Position numbers and translations under genes: made by a program. DNA of 29,810 bases from JAWLCG01 sp041687295 (GTDB lineage: Bacteria > Planctomycetota > Phycisphaerae > SM23-33 > FEN-1343), in assembly GCA_041687295.1 (NCBI GenBank), contig JAWLCG010000014.1:1-29810 (forward strand), read 5' to 3'. This document shows positions 22,663 to 29,810 of the stretch, one piece after another. Under the pieces are notes generated by a model. It ran no database searches. It was not told where the DNA came from and saw only the letters and a list, made by a program, of their open reading frames with translations. Every line of letters starts with the position of its first letter. The first letter of the stretch is position 1.

Positions 22663-23637
22663 ATGCAATACTCCACACTGGGCACCACGGGCGTCACGGT
22701 CAGCCGGCTGTGCATGGGCACGATGACGTTTGGGCGCGAGGCCGACGAGGCCACCTCGGCCGCCATCTACCGGCTCTGCCGCGAGGCGGGCATCAGCTTC
22801 TTCGACTGCGCGAACGTGTACGCCGGCGGGCAGAGCGAGGAGATCCTCGGCCGACTGGTCCGCTCGGAGCGCGACGAGTTGGTCATCACCAGCAAGGTCG
22901 GCATGTCGGCGGGCGAGGGGCCCAACGGGCAGGGGCTCAGCCGGCGGCACATCATGGCCCAGGTGGAGGCGTCGCTGCGCCGGCTGGGGACGGATCGGCT
23001 GGACGTGTACTTCTGCCACCAGTTCGACCCGGCCGTGCCCGTCGAGGTGACGCTGGCGGCCCTGGACGACCTGGTCCGTCAGGGCAAGGTGGTGTACCTG
23101 GGCGTGAGCAACTGGTCGGCCTGGCAGATCGCCCGGGCCCTGGGCACCAGCGAGAGGCTGGGCCTGGAGCGGTTCAGCGTGCTCCAGCCCATGTACAGCC
23201 TGGCCAAGCGGACGGCCGAGATCGAGCTGCTGCCCCTGGCGGCGGCGGAGGGGCTCGGCGTGATCAACTACAGCCCCCTCGGCGGGGGCCTGCTGACGGG
23301 CAAATACGCCGCCGGCCAGGCCGACGACCAGGCCCGCCTCACGCGGCAGGCCAACTACGCCCAGCGCTACGCCGAGCAGACCTACCACGACATCGCCACG
23401 CGTTTCGCCGAGTACGCCCGCCAGCAGGGCGTCCACCCGGTGACGCTGGCGGTGGCCTGGGCGAAGGCCCATCCAGCCATCACGGCCCCGATCCTGGGCG
23501 CCCGGACCGTCGAGCAGCTCGAGCCCGCCCTGGCCGCCGGCGACTACGCGATGAGCCCCGGGCAGTACCGCGAGATTTCGGAGCTGACCCCGCCCGTCCC
23601 CGTCGCCACCGACCGCGACGAGGAGCGGAGCCGGTAG
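22663..23637 (+). CDS. Aldo/keto reductase
   Basis: 324 residues from ATG 22663, with GGAGGGGG seven nt upstream. NAD(P)H-dependent reductase of the AKR superfamily, (alpha/beta)8 barrel. The catalytic tetrad is visible: Asp48 and Tyr53 in FFDCANVYAGG, Lys78 in VITSKVG, His119 in VYFCHQFDP. The cofactor-binding C-terminal part includes INYSPLGGGLLTGKY and PILGARTVEQLEPAL. It belongs to the YhdN/Tas-like group that reduces sugar aldehydes or other carbonyls; the substrate cannot be told. Cytoplasmic, apparently monocistronic, separated by 689 bp of repeats from the dehydrogenase upstream. Confidence 0.93.
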   Translation: MQYSTLGTTGVTVSRLCMGTMTFGREADEATSAAIYRLCREAGISFFDCANVYAGGQSEEILGRLVRSERDELVITSKVGMSAGEGPNGQGLSRRHIMAQVEASLRRLGTDRLDVYFCHQFDPAVPVEVTLAALDDLVRQGKVVYLGVSNWSAWQIARALGTSERLGLERFSVLQPMYSLAKRTAEIELLPLAAAEGLGVINYSPLGGGLLTGKYAAGQADDQARLTRQANYAQRYAEQTYHDIATRFAEYARQQGVHPVTLAVAWAKAHPAITAPILGARTVEQLEPALAAGDYAMSPGQYREISELTPPVPVATDRDEERSR

Positions 23638-23669
23638 GGCGTCCGGCTGTCGTGGATGCGTCGTCCTTC

Positions 23670-23707
23670 AGCCCCGGAGGGGCTCCGATCCGGCGCCCCT
23701 TCGGGGC
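23670..23707. repeat. GCCCC/GGGGC hairpin pair
   Basis: AGCCCC-GGA-GGGGCT (23670-23684) and GCCCC-TTC-GGGGC (23695-23707), with GGGGCTCCGATCC between. The same combination occurs at 11827-11862. It lies 32 nt after the reductase stop and could act as its 3' hairpin. The rest of the 312-bp gap 23638-23949 holds only the terminator listed next. Confidence 0.6.
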
Positions 23708-23885
23708 TCACCACACAATGGGGACCGCTGTTCCCGGTTCTGCGCGCTGGGCTGCATTCGTCCGGCCCTGACGAAGCTACAGGACTTATGTAGATATCGC
23801 AGGACTGCCTTCCGGGGGCTTGGGCCGGAGGTGCCTTGGGACCCGCAGACGCAATCGGCAGACGGTTCAGGTGTGCCAAAACACA

Positions 23886-23925
23886 CGGGCCTCCCGCAGG
23901 ATCGACTACACCCGCGGGAGGCCCG
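23886..23925 (-). terminator. Rho-independent terminator of the CBM48 gene
   Basis: Perfect 12-bp stem CGGGCCTCCCGC / GCGGGAGGCCCG (16-nt loop). Read on the minus strand it is followed by TGTGTTTTGG, a short T-rich run, and begins 24 nt after the CBM48 stop. It may also stop read-through from the plus-strand reductase gene. Confidence 0.7.
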
Positions 23926-23949
23926 GACTACTTCGAAGACAATCTACAG

Positions 23950-24351
23950 CTAGGCGACGCAACTGGCGGCCAGCTCGCGCATTCGGGCGGCCACCTGCGG
24001 GGCGGGCATGCCCAGGCGGGCGTCGATCGTCTTGGGCAGGTCGGCCTCGTGGACCTCCTGGCCGTTGGTGCAGGTCGGCAGGACCCAGATCACGCTGTCG
24101 GCGCCGAAGGGCCCGTCCTGGACCCGGCTGGCCCAGTCGTCGGTGAACCACTGGCCGTCGGCGCGGTAGCGGAAGTGGTAGATGCCCGGCATCAGCTCCA
24201 CCTCGGCCTGCCACTCGCCATCCCCCTTGGACTCCATGCGGATCTGTCCCGTCCGCCAGCCGGTGAAGTCGCCGACCAACTGAACGTCTGTGGCGGCGGG
24301 ATGGTGGAACTGGAACCGAACCGTACGCGTTGCGTGCTCAACCGTAACCAT
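23950..24351 (-). CDS. Stand-alone CBM48 / AMPK-type glycogen-binding domain protein
   Basis: 133 residues from ATG 24351, with AGGGAG at good distance. Residues about 8-92 are a carbohydrate-binding module family 48 / early-set domain: VRFQFHHPAATDVQLVGDFT, GW, then GEWQAEVELMPGIYHFRYRA and WFTDDWASRVQDG. In glycogen-branching and debranching enzymes this module sits before the catalytic barrel; here there is no catalytic domain. The C-terminal 40 residues (EADLPKTIDARLGMPAPQVA...) form a predicted helical tail I do not recognise. It may bind glycogen or another alpha-glucan, or act as a regulatory subunit like AMPK-beta. Cytoplasmic. Own promoter and terminator make it an independent transcription unit. 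Confidence 0.85.
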   Translation of the reverse strand: MVTVEHATRTVRFQFHHPAATDVQLVGDFTGWRTGQIRMESKGDGEWQAEVELMPGIYHFRYRADGQWFTDDWASRVQDGPFGADSVIWVLPTCTNGQEVHEADLPKTIDARLGMPAPQVAARMRELAASCVA

Positions 24352-24453
24352 GCTGGACTCCCTTCGCTCGTGAAGCTCTTGTTATGGTGGCCGTCCATTC
24401 CCCCGACGGCCGAACCTCCCAGTGCCCTCGGGAGGTCTCATTCATCTGGCCCC

Positions 24454-24482
24454 ATACTAAAGTGACGGCCCAGAAGCCACAA
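24454..24482 (-). promoter_or_regulatory. Promoter of the CBM48 gene
   Basis: Minus strand: TTGTGG (24482-24477), 17-nt spacer, TAGTAT (24459-24454) followed by G. The predicted ~95-nt leader contains a hairpin ACCTCCC/GGGAGGT (24414-24436), whose one arm resembles a ribosome binding site; it is far from the real one, so a regulatory role is only a possibility. Confidence 0.55.
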
Positions 24483-24900
24483 TCAGGGCCGGCCCCGTTT
24501 CGATACTAGGGAGATCCTGTGATCGCGATGGGGCGAGGCCCTAGTTATCGGTCCTTGGGACGCTTGCCCACGGCAGGACCGCACCGCAAGGGCGATCGGT
24601 TCCGCCTGGGGTGGAGGTGTGCAAACTGCTGTCATCAGAAGCCTTGCGTCATGAGCGTGGCGGGTGGCTGGTGGCGGGTCCTCCGGGCCGCTCCGGAGGG
24701 GGCCGCACGGGGGCCCTGGGGGCGCTTCCCTAGCGCCGGCTCGGGGTGCGGTGTGGAAGCGGGGGTTGCGGCCGGGCGATCGACCGCCCGCAGCCTGGCC
24801 GAGGGCCGGCGGGGCCGGCGGGAAAGATCTCGTTTCGTGGCCAATGGGGGGTGGAATCTCGCTTGCCCGGCCCGTTTCGGCCTGGCCGGTGCGGGACAGA
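24483..24900. other. Non-coding region, no gene seen
   Basis: 418 bp between the CBM48 promoter and the ADP-ribosylglycohydrolase stop. Reading frames here are Arg/Gly/Ala-rich with no domain, signal or ribosome binding site. The string TAGCGCCGGCTCG (near 24733) resembles CAGCGCCGGCTCG at about 2566, hinting at another dispersed repeat. I find no terminator with a T-tract. Confidence 0.5.
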
Positions 24901-26304
24901 TCACTGCACGGGAATGGGATGGCGGAGGTAGAGTTCGCAGGTCTGGCGGGCGAGGCCGGCGATGCTGGCCGTCGGCCAGCCGTGCAGGCCCGTGTGCAGC
25001 GTGTCGTTGAGCGGCTCGACCCAGTGCGGCGGCAGCTGGCGGGCGCCGAGGCGGGCGCCGAGGACCGAGCCGACGTTGGCGCCGTTGCTGTCGGTGTCGT
25101 AGCCGCCGGCCATGCACAGGCCCAGCGTGCGGGTGAAGTCGCCCTCGCCGTGGACCAGGGCGGCCGTGATGATCGCGCAGTTGGGCAGGGCCCAGTTGGG
25201 CGGGAAGCGGTTGTAGCGTGCGTCGATGGCGTCGAGGGTGCGGTCGAAGTCCCGGCCATGGCGGCGGCACTGGTCGAGGGTGCGCTGGATCTCGTCGCGG
25301 AAGCGGCAGCGGGCGGGGATCTGCTCGAGGCCCCGGCGGACGATGGTCTCGGCGTCGTGCTCGACGAAGGCGGCGGCGATGCACGCGGCGATCCACAGGG
25401 CGCCGTACAGGCCGGCCTCCGAGCCGTTGGCGGCGGCGTCGTGCCAGGCGAGCCGGGCGGCCTCGGCGGGGGCGGCCGGGCTGACGAAGCCGTACAGGTC
25501 CGCGCGGATCTGCAGGCGCACGCACTCGCGCCCGGTGTTCATGAACCGGGCGGCGGCGGGGTAGCCCAGGCCCATCGCCCGGTTGCGCAGGGCGGAGTGG
25601 CGGACGTAGTCGCCCACGCCGCGGCAGAGGTGGCGGACCCAGACCCACTCGATCGTGTCGTCGAGGGTGAAGTCGCGGCCCAGGGCCTGCATCTTTCGCA
25701 GGTTGATCAGCGTGTACTGCAGGTCGTCGTCGCTGCAGGCGTAGCGGATGTTCTCTCGCAGGGCGGGCAGGCCGGGGGCGTGCGTCACGCCGTCGCGGAC
25801 CAGGCCCTTGTCGGTGAGCTGCTGGTAGTAGGGCATGACGGCGGCGGCGGGGGCGTAGTCGCGCAGGGGGTACTCGCCGATGGCCGAGAGGTAGTGCCTG
25901 GTGCGGGGGCGGGAGTGCTCCTCCTTCATGAACCACTCCAGCGGCTTGCCAAGCATACAGCCGACCACCCGGCCCAGCCAGGCGCCGTGGACGCGGTCGA
26001 GCAGCTGCGCGTCGGAGAGGCTCTCGTCGTAGCGGTCGATCCGCGGGGTGGGGCGGGCGGCCTGGATGTCCGCCAGGGCCCATGGCTCGCCGGGGTCGCA
26101 GTCGGCGTCGGCCTGGAGGATGTCGCGCTCGAGGGCCTGCCAGACGGCGGAGTCGGCCCGCTGGGTCGGCGGCACGCGCGGCGTCAGCTCAGCCAGCCGA
26201 GCCCGCAGGGCCGAGACGTCCACGCCCAGGGCCTCGAGCATGTCCAGGTGGTTCTTGGGCGAGTAGTCCAGGTCGATGTTGTGTTGGATCAGCGTGAACT
26301 TCAT
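24901..26304 (-). CDS. ADP-ribosylglycohydrolase family protein
   Basis: 467 residues from ATG 26304. The ADP-ribosylglycohydrolase (DraG/ARH) all-helical domain spans about 100-460: RVHGAWLGRVVGCMLGKPLE is the entry motif, Ser191-Asp192-Asp193-Asp194 is the first metal site (usual DDT), and GGYDTDSNGANVGSVLGAR (400-418) the second Asp pair (usual GGDTDT). Such enzymes remove ADP-ribose from proteins, nucleic acids or small molecules, using two Mg ions. The first ~100 residues (DLDYSPKNHLDMLEALGVDV...) are an extension that I do not recognise. No Shine-Dalgarno; the -10 is 7 nt before the ATG, so the mRNA is probably leaderless. No ADP-ribosyltransferase gene lies nearby, which leaves the target open. 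Confidence 0.88.
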   Translation of the reverse strand: MKFTLIQHNIDLDYSPKNHLDMLEALGVDVSALRARLAELTPRVPPTQRADSAVWQALERDILQADADCDPGEPWALADIQAARPTPRIDRYDESLSDAQLLDRVHGAWLGRVVGCMLGKPLEWFMKEEHSRPRTRHYLSAIGEYPLRDYAPAAAVMPYYQQLTDKGLVRDGVTHAPGLPALRENIRYACSDDDLQYTLINLRKMQALGRDFTLDDTIEWVWVRHLCRGVGDYVRHSALRNRAMGLGYPAAARFMNTGRECVRLQIRADLYGFVSPAAPAEAARLAWHDAAANGSEAGLYGALWIAACIAAAFVEHDAETIVRRGLEQIPARCRFRDEIQRTLDQCRRHGRDFDRTLDAIDARYNRFPPNWALPNCAIITAALVHGEGDFTRTLGLCMAGGYDTDSNGANVGSVLGARLGARQLPPHWVEPLNDTLHTGLHGWPTASIAGLARQTCELYLRHPIPVQ

Positions 26305-26311
26305 GCCGATG

Positions 26312-26339
26312 AGTATAGGCCCCGCCGGCAGGCCCGCAA
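26312..26339 (-). promoter_or_regulatory. Promoter of the ADP-ribosylglycohydrolase gene, predicted leaderless
   Basis: Minus strand: TTGCGG (26339-26334), 16-nt spacer, TATACT (26317-26312), then exactly 7 nt to the A of ATG 26304, the same distance as in front of the lacI-like gene. Confidence 0.55.
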
Positions 26340-26568
26340 GGGCTTTGGCACGCGTAGGCGGGGGCCGGCAGGGCCTTGGGGCCGGTAATTGGCGTGATCC
26401 GCCGACCTTGTCAGCCGTACTATGACGAGTAGCCCTGTCAGCGGCGGGCCCGGTCGAGCCTGCGCCGGAGGGGGCGTTTGGCAGAGCGGAAGGATGATGC
26501 CCCATCGGGATCGATACAGACGCGGGTCGAGGGGTCGGGGGGCTGGGCGGCCAGGCCCAGAGCAGGCC

Positions 26569-28548
26569 ATGAGCGGTCCGTCCACGCGCCCAGAATACAT
26601 TCTTCCCCCCACCGAGCCGATGGCAGGGTGGTTCCGCGTGGCGGCGCTGGTGTTGGCGGTGCTGGCGGCGCTGGCCGGCGGTGCGCACCTGGCGGCCTGG
26701 CTGGCTGGGGTCATGGCTGAGCGGGGCTTCACGCAGATCACGATGAAGGCCAACACCGGCCTGGCGATCCTGCTGCTGGGGGTGTCGCTGGCGCTGCGGG
26801 CGGCGGATGGGCCGGGGCGGGCCCTTCGCGTGACGGCGTCGGTGTGCGCGGGGCTGGCCCTGCTGATCGGCGCGCTGACGCTCAGCGAGAACGTTTTTGG
26901 CTGGGACCTGGGCATCGACCAGCTGCTGGCTGAGGAGCCCCCCGGGGCCCTGGGCGTGGAGCATCCCAACCGCATGGGCCCGCCGGCATCGCTGGCGTTT
27001 GTGCTGGCGGGTGCGGCGCTGCTGGGGCTGGACCGCCGGCGGCGGACGGCCCAGGCCCTGGCCCTGGGGGTCTGCCTGATCGGCCTGCTCAGCGCGGTGG
27101 GCTTCCTGTACAACGTGGCGCAGTTCTACGCGATCACCCGCCTGACGGCTATCGCCTGGCCGACGGCCCTGGCGCTGCTGGGGCTGGGGCTGGGCACCCT
27201 GTGCGCCCGCCCGGGAACGGGCCTGATGGCCCTGGTGGCCGCCGACGACGCGGGCGGGCGGGCGTTGCGCCGGCTGGTGCTGGCCTCGACGCTGCTGCCG
27301 CTGGGGCTGGGCTACCTTCGACTGGTCGGCGAGCGGATGGGCCTGTACGACGCAGCCATGGGCACCGAGCTGCTCATGCTGGTGTTCGTCGTATCCTTCA
27401 CCGCCACGGCCTACTTCGTCAGCCTGGGCATCAGCCGCCGCCAGGCCGCCCGCCGCCAGGCCGAGGAGGCCCTGCGCCAGAGTGAGGCCCGCTACAGCAG
27501 CCTCTTCCACAACAGCCATGCCGTCATGCTGCTGATCGACCCGGCCGACGGGCAGATTGTCGACGCCAACCAGGCCGCCTGCGCCTTCTACGGCTACGAC
27601 GAGGCGCAGATCAAGGCGATGCGGATCACGCAGATCAACACCCTGTCGCCCGAACAGGTCCGCCAGGCGATGCAGCGGGCCCGCGACGGGCGCCAACGGG
27701 CGTTCGAGTTCCGCCACCGCCTCGCCAGCGGCGAAGTCCGCGACGTGGAGACCTACAGCGGCACGATTCAAATCCAGGGCCGCGACCTGCTCTACTCGAT
27801 CGTGCACGACGTGACCGCCCGCAAGGACGCCGAGCACGCCCGCCACCAGCTCACCGCCGAGCTCACCCGCTCCAACCAGGACCTCGAGCAGTTCGCCTAC
27901 GTCGCCAGCCACGATCTCCGCGAGCCGCTGCGGATGATCACCGGCTTCATGGGCCTGCTCAAGGAGAGGTACGGTGAGCAGGTGGGCGAGGAGGGGCGCG
28001 AGTTCATCAGCTACGCCGTCGACGGGGCCGAGCGGATGCAGGGGCTGCTCAGCGGGCTGCTGGAATACTCCCGCGTCACCACGCAGCGCCGGCAGCCCGA
28101 GCCGGTGGCGATGGGCGAGGCCTTCGACATCGCCCTGGCCAACCTGTGGCAGAGCGTCCAGGACACCGGCGCGGAAGTCTCGGCCGATGAATTGCCGACC
28201 GTCCGCGCCGACCCCACACAGATGGCCCAGCTGTTGCAGAACCTCATCGCCAACGGCCTGAAGTTCCGCCGGCCCGACGTGCCGCCCCGCGTGCACGTGG
28301 GCGTCCAGCGGCAGCAGGGCCAGTGGCAGTTCTGCGTGAGCGACAACGGCATCGGCATCGAGCCGACCCAGGCCGAGCGGGTCTTCGTGATCTTCCAGCG
28401 CCTCCACACCCGCGATCAGTACGAGGGCAGCGGCATCGGCCTGGCCATCTGCAAGAAGATCGTCGAGCGCCACGGCGGGCAGATCTGGGTCCAGAGCACC
28501 CCGGGCGAGGGCTCGACCTTCTACTTCGCCCTGCCGGCCGAGGACTGA
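26569..28548 (+). CDS. Membrane-bound PAS sensor histidine kinase
   Basis: 659 residues from ATG 26569. The first ~285 residues hold about eight hydrophobic segments (for example RVAALVLAVLAALAGGAHLA at 23-42, and LLMLVFVVSFTATAYFVSLG at 268-287) like MASE-type sensor modules. PAS domain about 300-420 (SEARYSSLFHNSHAVMLLID...VDANQAACAFYGY), ending DVTARKDAE. HisKA about 435-503 with the phospho-acceptor His448 in YVASHDLREPLRM. HATPase about 545-656: N-box NLIANGLKFRR (Asn562), G1 DNGIGI (592-597), G2 EGSGIGLAI. It autophosphorylates and passes phosphate to a response regulator; none is encoded here. The start is uncertain: earlier in-frame ATGs (26422, 26494, 26497) would add an Arg/Gly-rich stretch without hydrophobic character. 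Divergent from the ADP-ribosylglycohydrolase gene. Confidence 0.88.
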   Translation: MSGPSTRPEYILPPTEPMAGWFRVAALVLAVLAALAGGAHLAAWLAGVMAERGFTQITMKANTGLAILLLGVSLALRAADGPGRALRVTASVCAGLALLIGALTLSENVFGWDLGIDQLLAEEPPGALGVEHPNRMGPPASLAFVLAGAALLGLDRRRRTAQALALGVCLIGLLSAVGFLYNVAQFYAITRLTAIAWPTALALLGLGLGTLCARPGTGLMALVAADDAGGRALRRLVLASTLLPLGLGYLRLVGERMGLYDAAMGTELLMLVFVVSFTATAYFVSLGISRRQAARRQAEEALRQSEARYSSLFHNSHAVMLLIDPADGQIVDANQAACAFYGYDEAQIKAMRITQINTLSPEQVRQAMQRARDGRQRAFEFRHRLASGEVRDVETYSGTIQIQGRDLLYSIVHDVTARKDAEHARHQLTAELTRSNQDLEQFAYVASHDLREPLRMITGFMGLLKERYGEQVGEEGREFISYAVDGAERMQGLLSGLLEYSRVTTQRRQPEPVAMGEAFDIALANLWQSVQDTGAEVSADELPTVRADPTQMAQLLQNLIANGLKFRRPDVPPRVHVGVQRQQGQWQFCVSDNGIGIEPTQAERVFVIFQRLHTRDQYEGSGIGLAICKKIVERHGGQIWVQSTPGEGSTFYFALPAED

Positions 28549-28716
28549 ACCGCCTGCCGATGGACAGACGGTCCGGCCTACAGGTTGGAGCGCATCAGCA
28601 GGCGGGTGGCCCAGCGTCCCCGCCAAGCGGCTACCGCCTCCGCATGCCCGCAAGCGGGCATGGCACCCAGCCTGGACCGTCTGCCTACGAATCTGCGGGC
28701 AGCCTTGACCCGGGCA

Positions 28717-28803
28717 AAGGTGGGGCTGCGCTTACGCTGCGCCCCAGCCTACGAAAACGGCCCGCGCGGTAGGCTGGGGCGCAGCGGAGCGAAGCCCCAC
28801 CTT
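28717..28803. repeat. Long imperfect hairpin between convergent genes
   Basis: Arms 28717-28752 and 28769-28803 pair over about 35 bp with only a few mismatches or bulges (AAGGTGGGGCTGCGC... against ...GAAGCCCCACCTT), loop of 16 nt. It lies between the histidine kinase and transporter stops in the 297-bp gap 28549-28845 and may end transcription from both sides. The GTAGGCTGGGGCG...GCCCC part is related to the GTAGGCCGGGTCG repeats at 21976 and 15469. Confidence 0.7.
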
Positions 28804-28845
28804 CGCCGGGTGCCCCCCGAGCCCGCACGTCCGATGGGCAATGGC

Positions 28846-29679
28846 CTAGCTCATCAGCAGCAGGCTCAGGGCCATCACGACCATGCCGGCCAGCAGGCCG
28901 TAGAGCGAGTCGTGCCCCCGCCCGTAAGCGCGGCTGGTCGGCAGCAGCTCGTCCAGCGAGATGTAGACCATGATGCCGGCCACGCCCCCGAACAGCACGC
29001 CCATCAGGCCGGGGCCCAGGAAGGGCCGCAGGACCAGGTAGCCCACCAGCGCCCCGGCCGGCTCGGCCAGGCCCGACAGCAGCGAGTAGCCGAACGCCTT
29101 GCCCCGGCGCCCCGTGGCGAAGTAGATCGGCACTGAGACGCTGATGCCCTCGGGGATGTTGTGCAGGGCGATGGCGATGGCGATCGCCACGCCCAGGGCC
29201 GGGTCATCCAGGGCGGCCAGGAAGGTCGCCAGGCCCTCGGGGAAGTTGTGGATGCCGATCGCCAGGGCCGTGAACAGGCCCATGCGGTGAAGCTTCTCCG
29301 GCGTGGTGTGCAGCACCTGCTGGGGATTGGCGCCGGCGTGCACGGCCTCTACCTGGGCGCCGCGGCGGACCTCGTGGGGGTTCTCCGCCGAGGGGATCAT
29401 CCGGTCGATCAGCAGGATCAGCACGATGCCGCCGAAGAAGCTCGCCGCCGCCAGCCAGTGCGCCCACTGCCCGTTGGCCGAGTCGCCCAGGCTCTCGGTG
29501 GCCTTGGGCAGGATCTCCACGAAGGACACGTAGATCATCACGCCGGCCGAGAAGCCCGTCGCCACCGAGAGGAAGCGGTAGTTCGTCTTCTTGGCGAAGA
29601 ACGCGATCGCGCTGCCGATACCCGTCGAGAGCCCCGCGAAGGTCGTCAGGCCCAGGGCCAGCCAGAAGTTCTCCTCCAC
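28846..29679 (-). CDS. zupT: ZIP-family divalent metal transporter (ZupT-like)
   Basis: 277 residues from GTG 29679, with GAGGAG six nt upstream. Inner-membrane importer of zinc and related divalent metals, with eight predicted helices. The metal-site motifs in helices IV and V are intact: HNFPEGLATF (His144, Glu148) and HNIPEGISVS (His173, Glu177). The cytoplasmic loop between helices III and IV (about 95-131) has scattered His residues. Length and layout fit bacterial ZupT. A TATAAC at 29701-29696 may be the -10, but it sits close enough to the ribosome binding site that I do not list it as a promoter. Substrate specificity (zinc, iron, manganese) cannot be told. Confidence 0.92.
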   Translation of the reverse strand: MEENFWLALGLTTFAGLSTGIGSAIAFFAKKTNYRFLSVATGFSAGVMIYVSFVEILPKATESLGDSANGQWAHWLAAASFFGGIVLILLIDRMIPSAENPHEVRRGAQVEAVHAGANPQQVLHTTPEKLHRMGLFTALAIGIHNFPEGLATFLAALDDPALGVAIAIAIALHNIPEGISVSVPIYFATGRRGKAFGYSLLSGLAEPAGALVGYLVLRPFLGPGLMGVLFGGVAGIMVYISLDELLPTSRAYGRGHDSLYGLLAGMVVMALSLLLMS

Positions 29680-29810
29680 GCGTTTCTCCTCAAAGGTTAT
29701 AGACCGAAAGCCGGAAAGGTTGCTACGGCCTTACCAGTATCGCCCTCACGAACCGCCCCGGCCAGTCCCAAGGCCGGCTTTGCCCCATCGCGACCGCCGC
29801 GGGCCGGCGG

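Noticed and set aside
24519..25010. A 163-codon plus-strand open frame in the gap before the ADP-ribosylglycohydrolase gene
   Set aside because: Arg/Gly-rich, no ribosome binding site, and its end runs antisense into the glycohydrolase coding sequence.
26418..26423. TACTAT as -10 of the histidine kinase gene
   Set aside because: No -35 hexamer at a suitable distance, and it overlaps one of the possible start codons, so it was not listed as a promoter.
26305..28653. Extension of the ADP-ribosylglycohydrolase frame upstream to give a 1250-codon protein
   Set aside because: The extra part is antisense to a histidine kinase with intact PAS, HisKA and ATPase motifs; a promoter lies directly before ATG 26304.
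1..29810. tRNA, rRNA or known riboswitch
   Set aside because: I looked for tRNA arms with CCA-like ends and for conserved riboswitch cores in the intergenic regions and saw none; a covariance-model search would be decisive.

Overview
The window is very GC-rich (estimated by eye at about 70%, not counted) and gene-dense. It looks like a chromosomal segment of a Planctomycetota bacterium, most likely Phycisphaerae-like. This rests on the gene mix and is an inference: secreted glycoside hydrolases ending in a dockerin-type repeat plus PEP-CTERM tail, sulfatase-superfamily enzymes, several Gfo/Idh/MocA and TIM-barrel sugar enzymes, a long parallel beta-helix protein, and an ECF sigma/anti-sigma pair. 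There are no rRNA, tRNA, phage, transposase or CRISPR genes. I call 20 protein genes.

Layout. 385-2540: ECF sigma factor and its membrane anti-sigma factor, overlapping by 4 nt. 2827-8070 (minus): a LacI-type regulator, a secreted GH5-like protein, a secreted GH26 mannanase-like enzyme and a canonical Cys-type sulfatase; the first three look co-transcribed and suggest mannan or sulfated-glycan use. 8156-11668 (minus): sugar nucleotidyltransferase, galactokinase-like GHMP kinase and a cytosolic glycosidase in one operon behind a TTGACA-17-TGCAAT promoter; it reads as a sugar salvage or activation module. 12009-15206 (plus): a 1065-residue secreted beta-helix/LamG protein. 15541-16458 (minus): a ferredoxin-like iron-sulfur protein. 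16703-21973 (plus): two paralogous Gfo/Idh/MocA dehydrogenases flanking a xylose-isomerase-like enzyme, a sulfatase-fold protein with Thr at the usual Cys/Ser position, and a sulfotransferase. 22663-23637: aldo/keto reductase. 23950-26304 (minus): a stand-alone CBM48 protein and an ADP-ribosylglycohydrolase. 26569-28548: an orphan PAS histidine kinase. 28846-29679 (minus): a ZIP metal transporter.

The least explained content lies between the genes. Almost every long intergenic space is packed with dispersed palindromic repeats of at least five kinds: a ~160 bp element with terminal hairpins (two copies, opposite orientation), a composite hairpin element whose copies show compensatory base changes, a 30-bp inverted repeat nested inside a 24-bp inverted repeat, GTAGG...GGCCCGGC hairpins, and AT-rich octamer arrays. 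None encodes a protein. They resemble REP/MITE-type elements or conserved RNA/DNA hairpins.

Promoter-like sequences are readable because they stand out from the GC-rich background. Most have a TANNAT-type -10. Two genes (the lacI-like gene and the ADP-ribosylglycohydrolase) have the -10 exactly 7 nt before ATG and no ribosome binding site, which predicts leaderless mRNAs.
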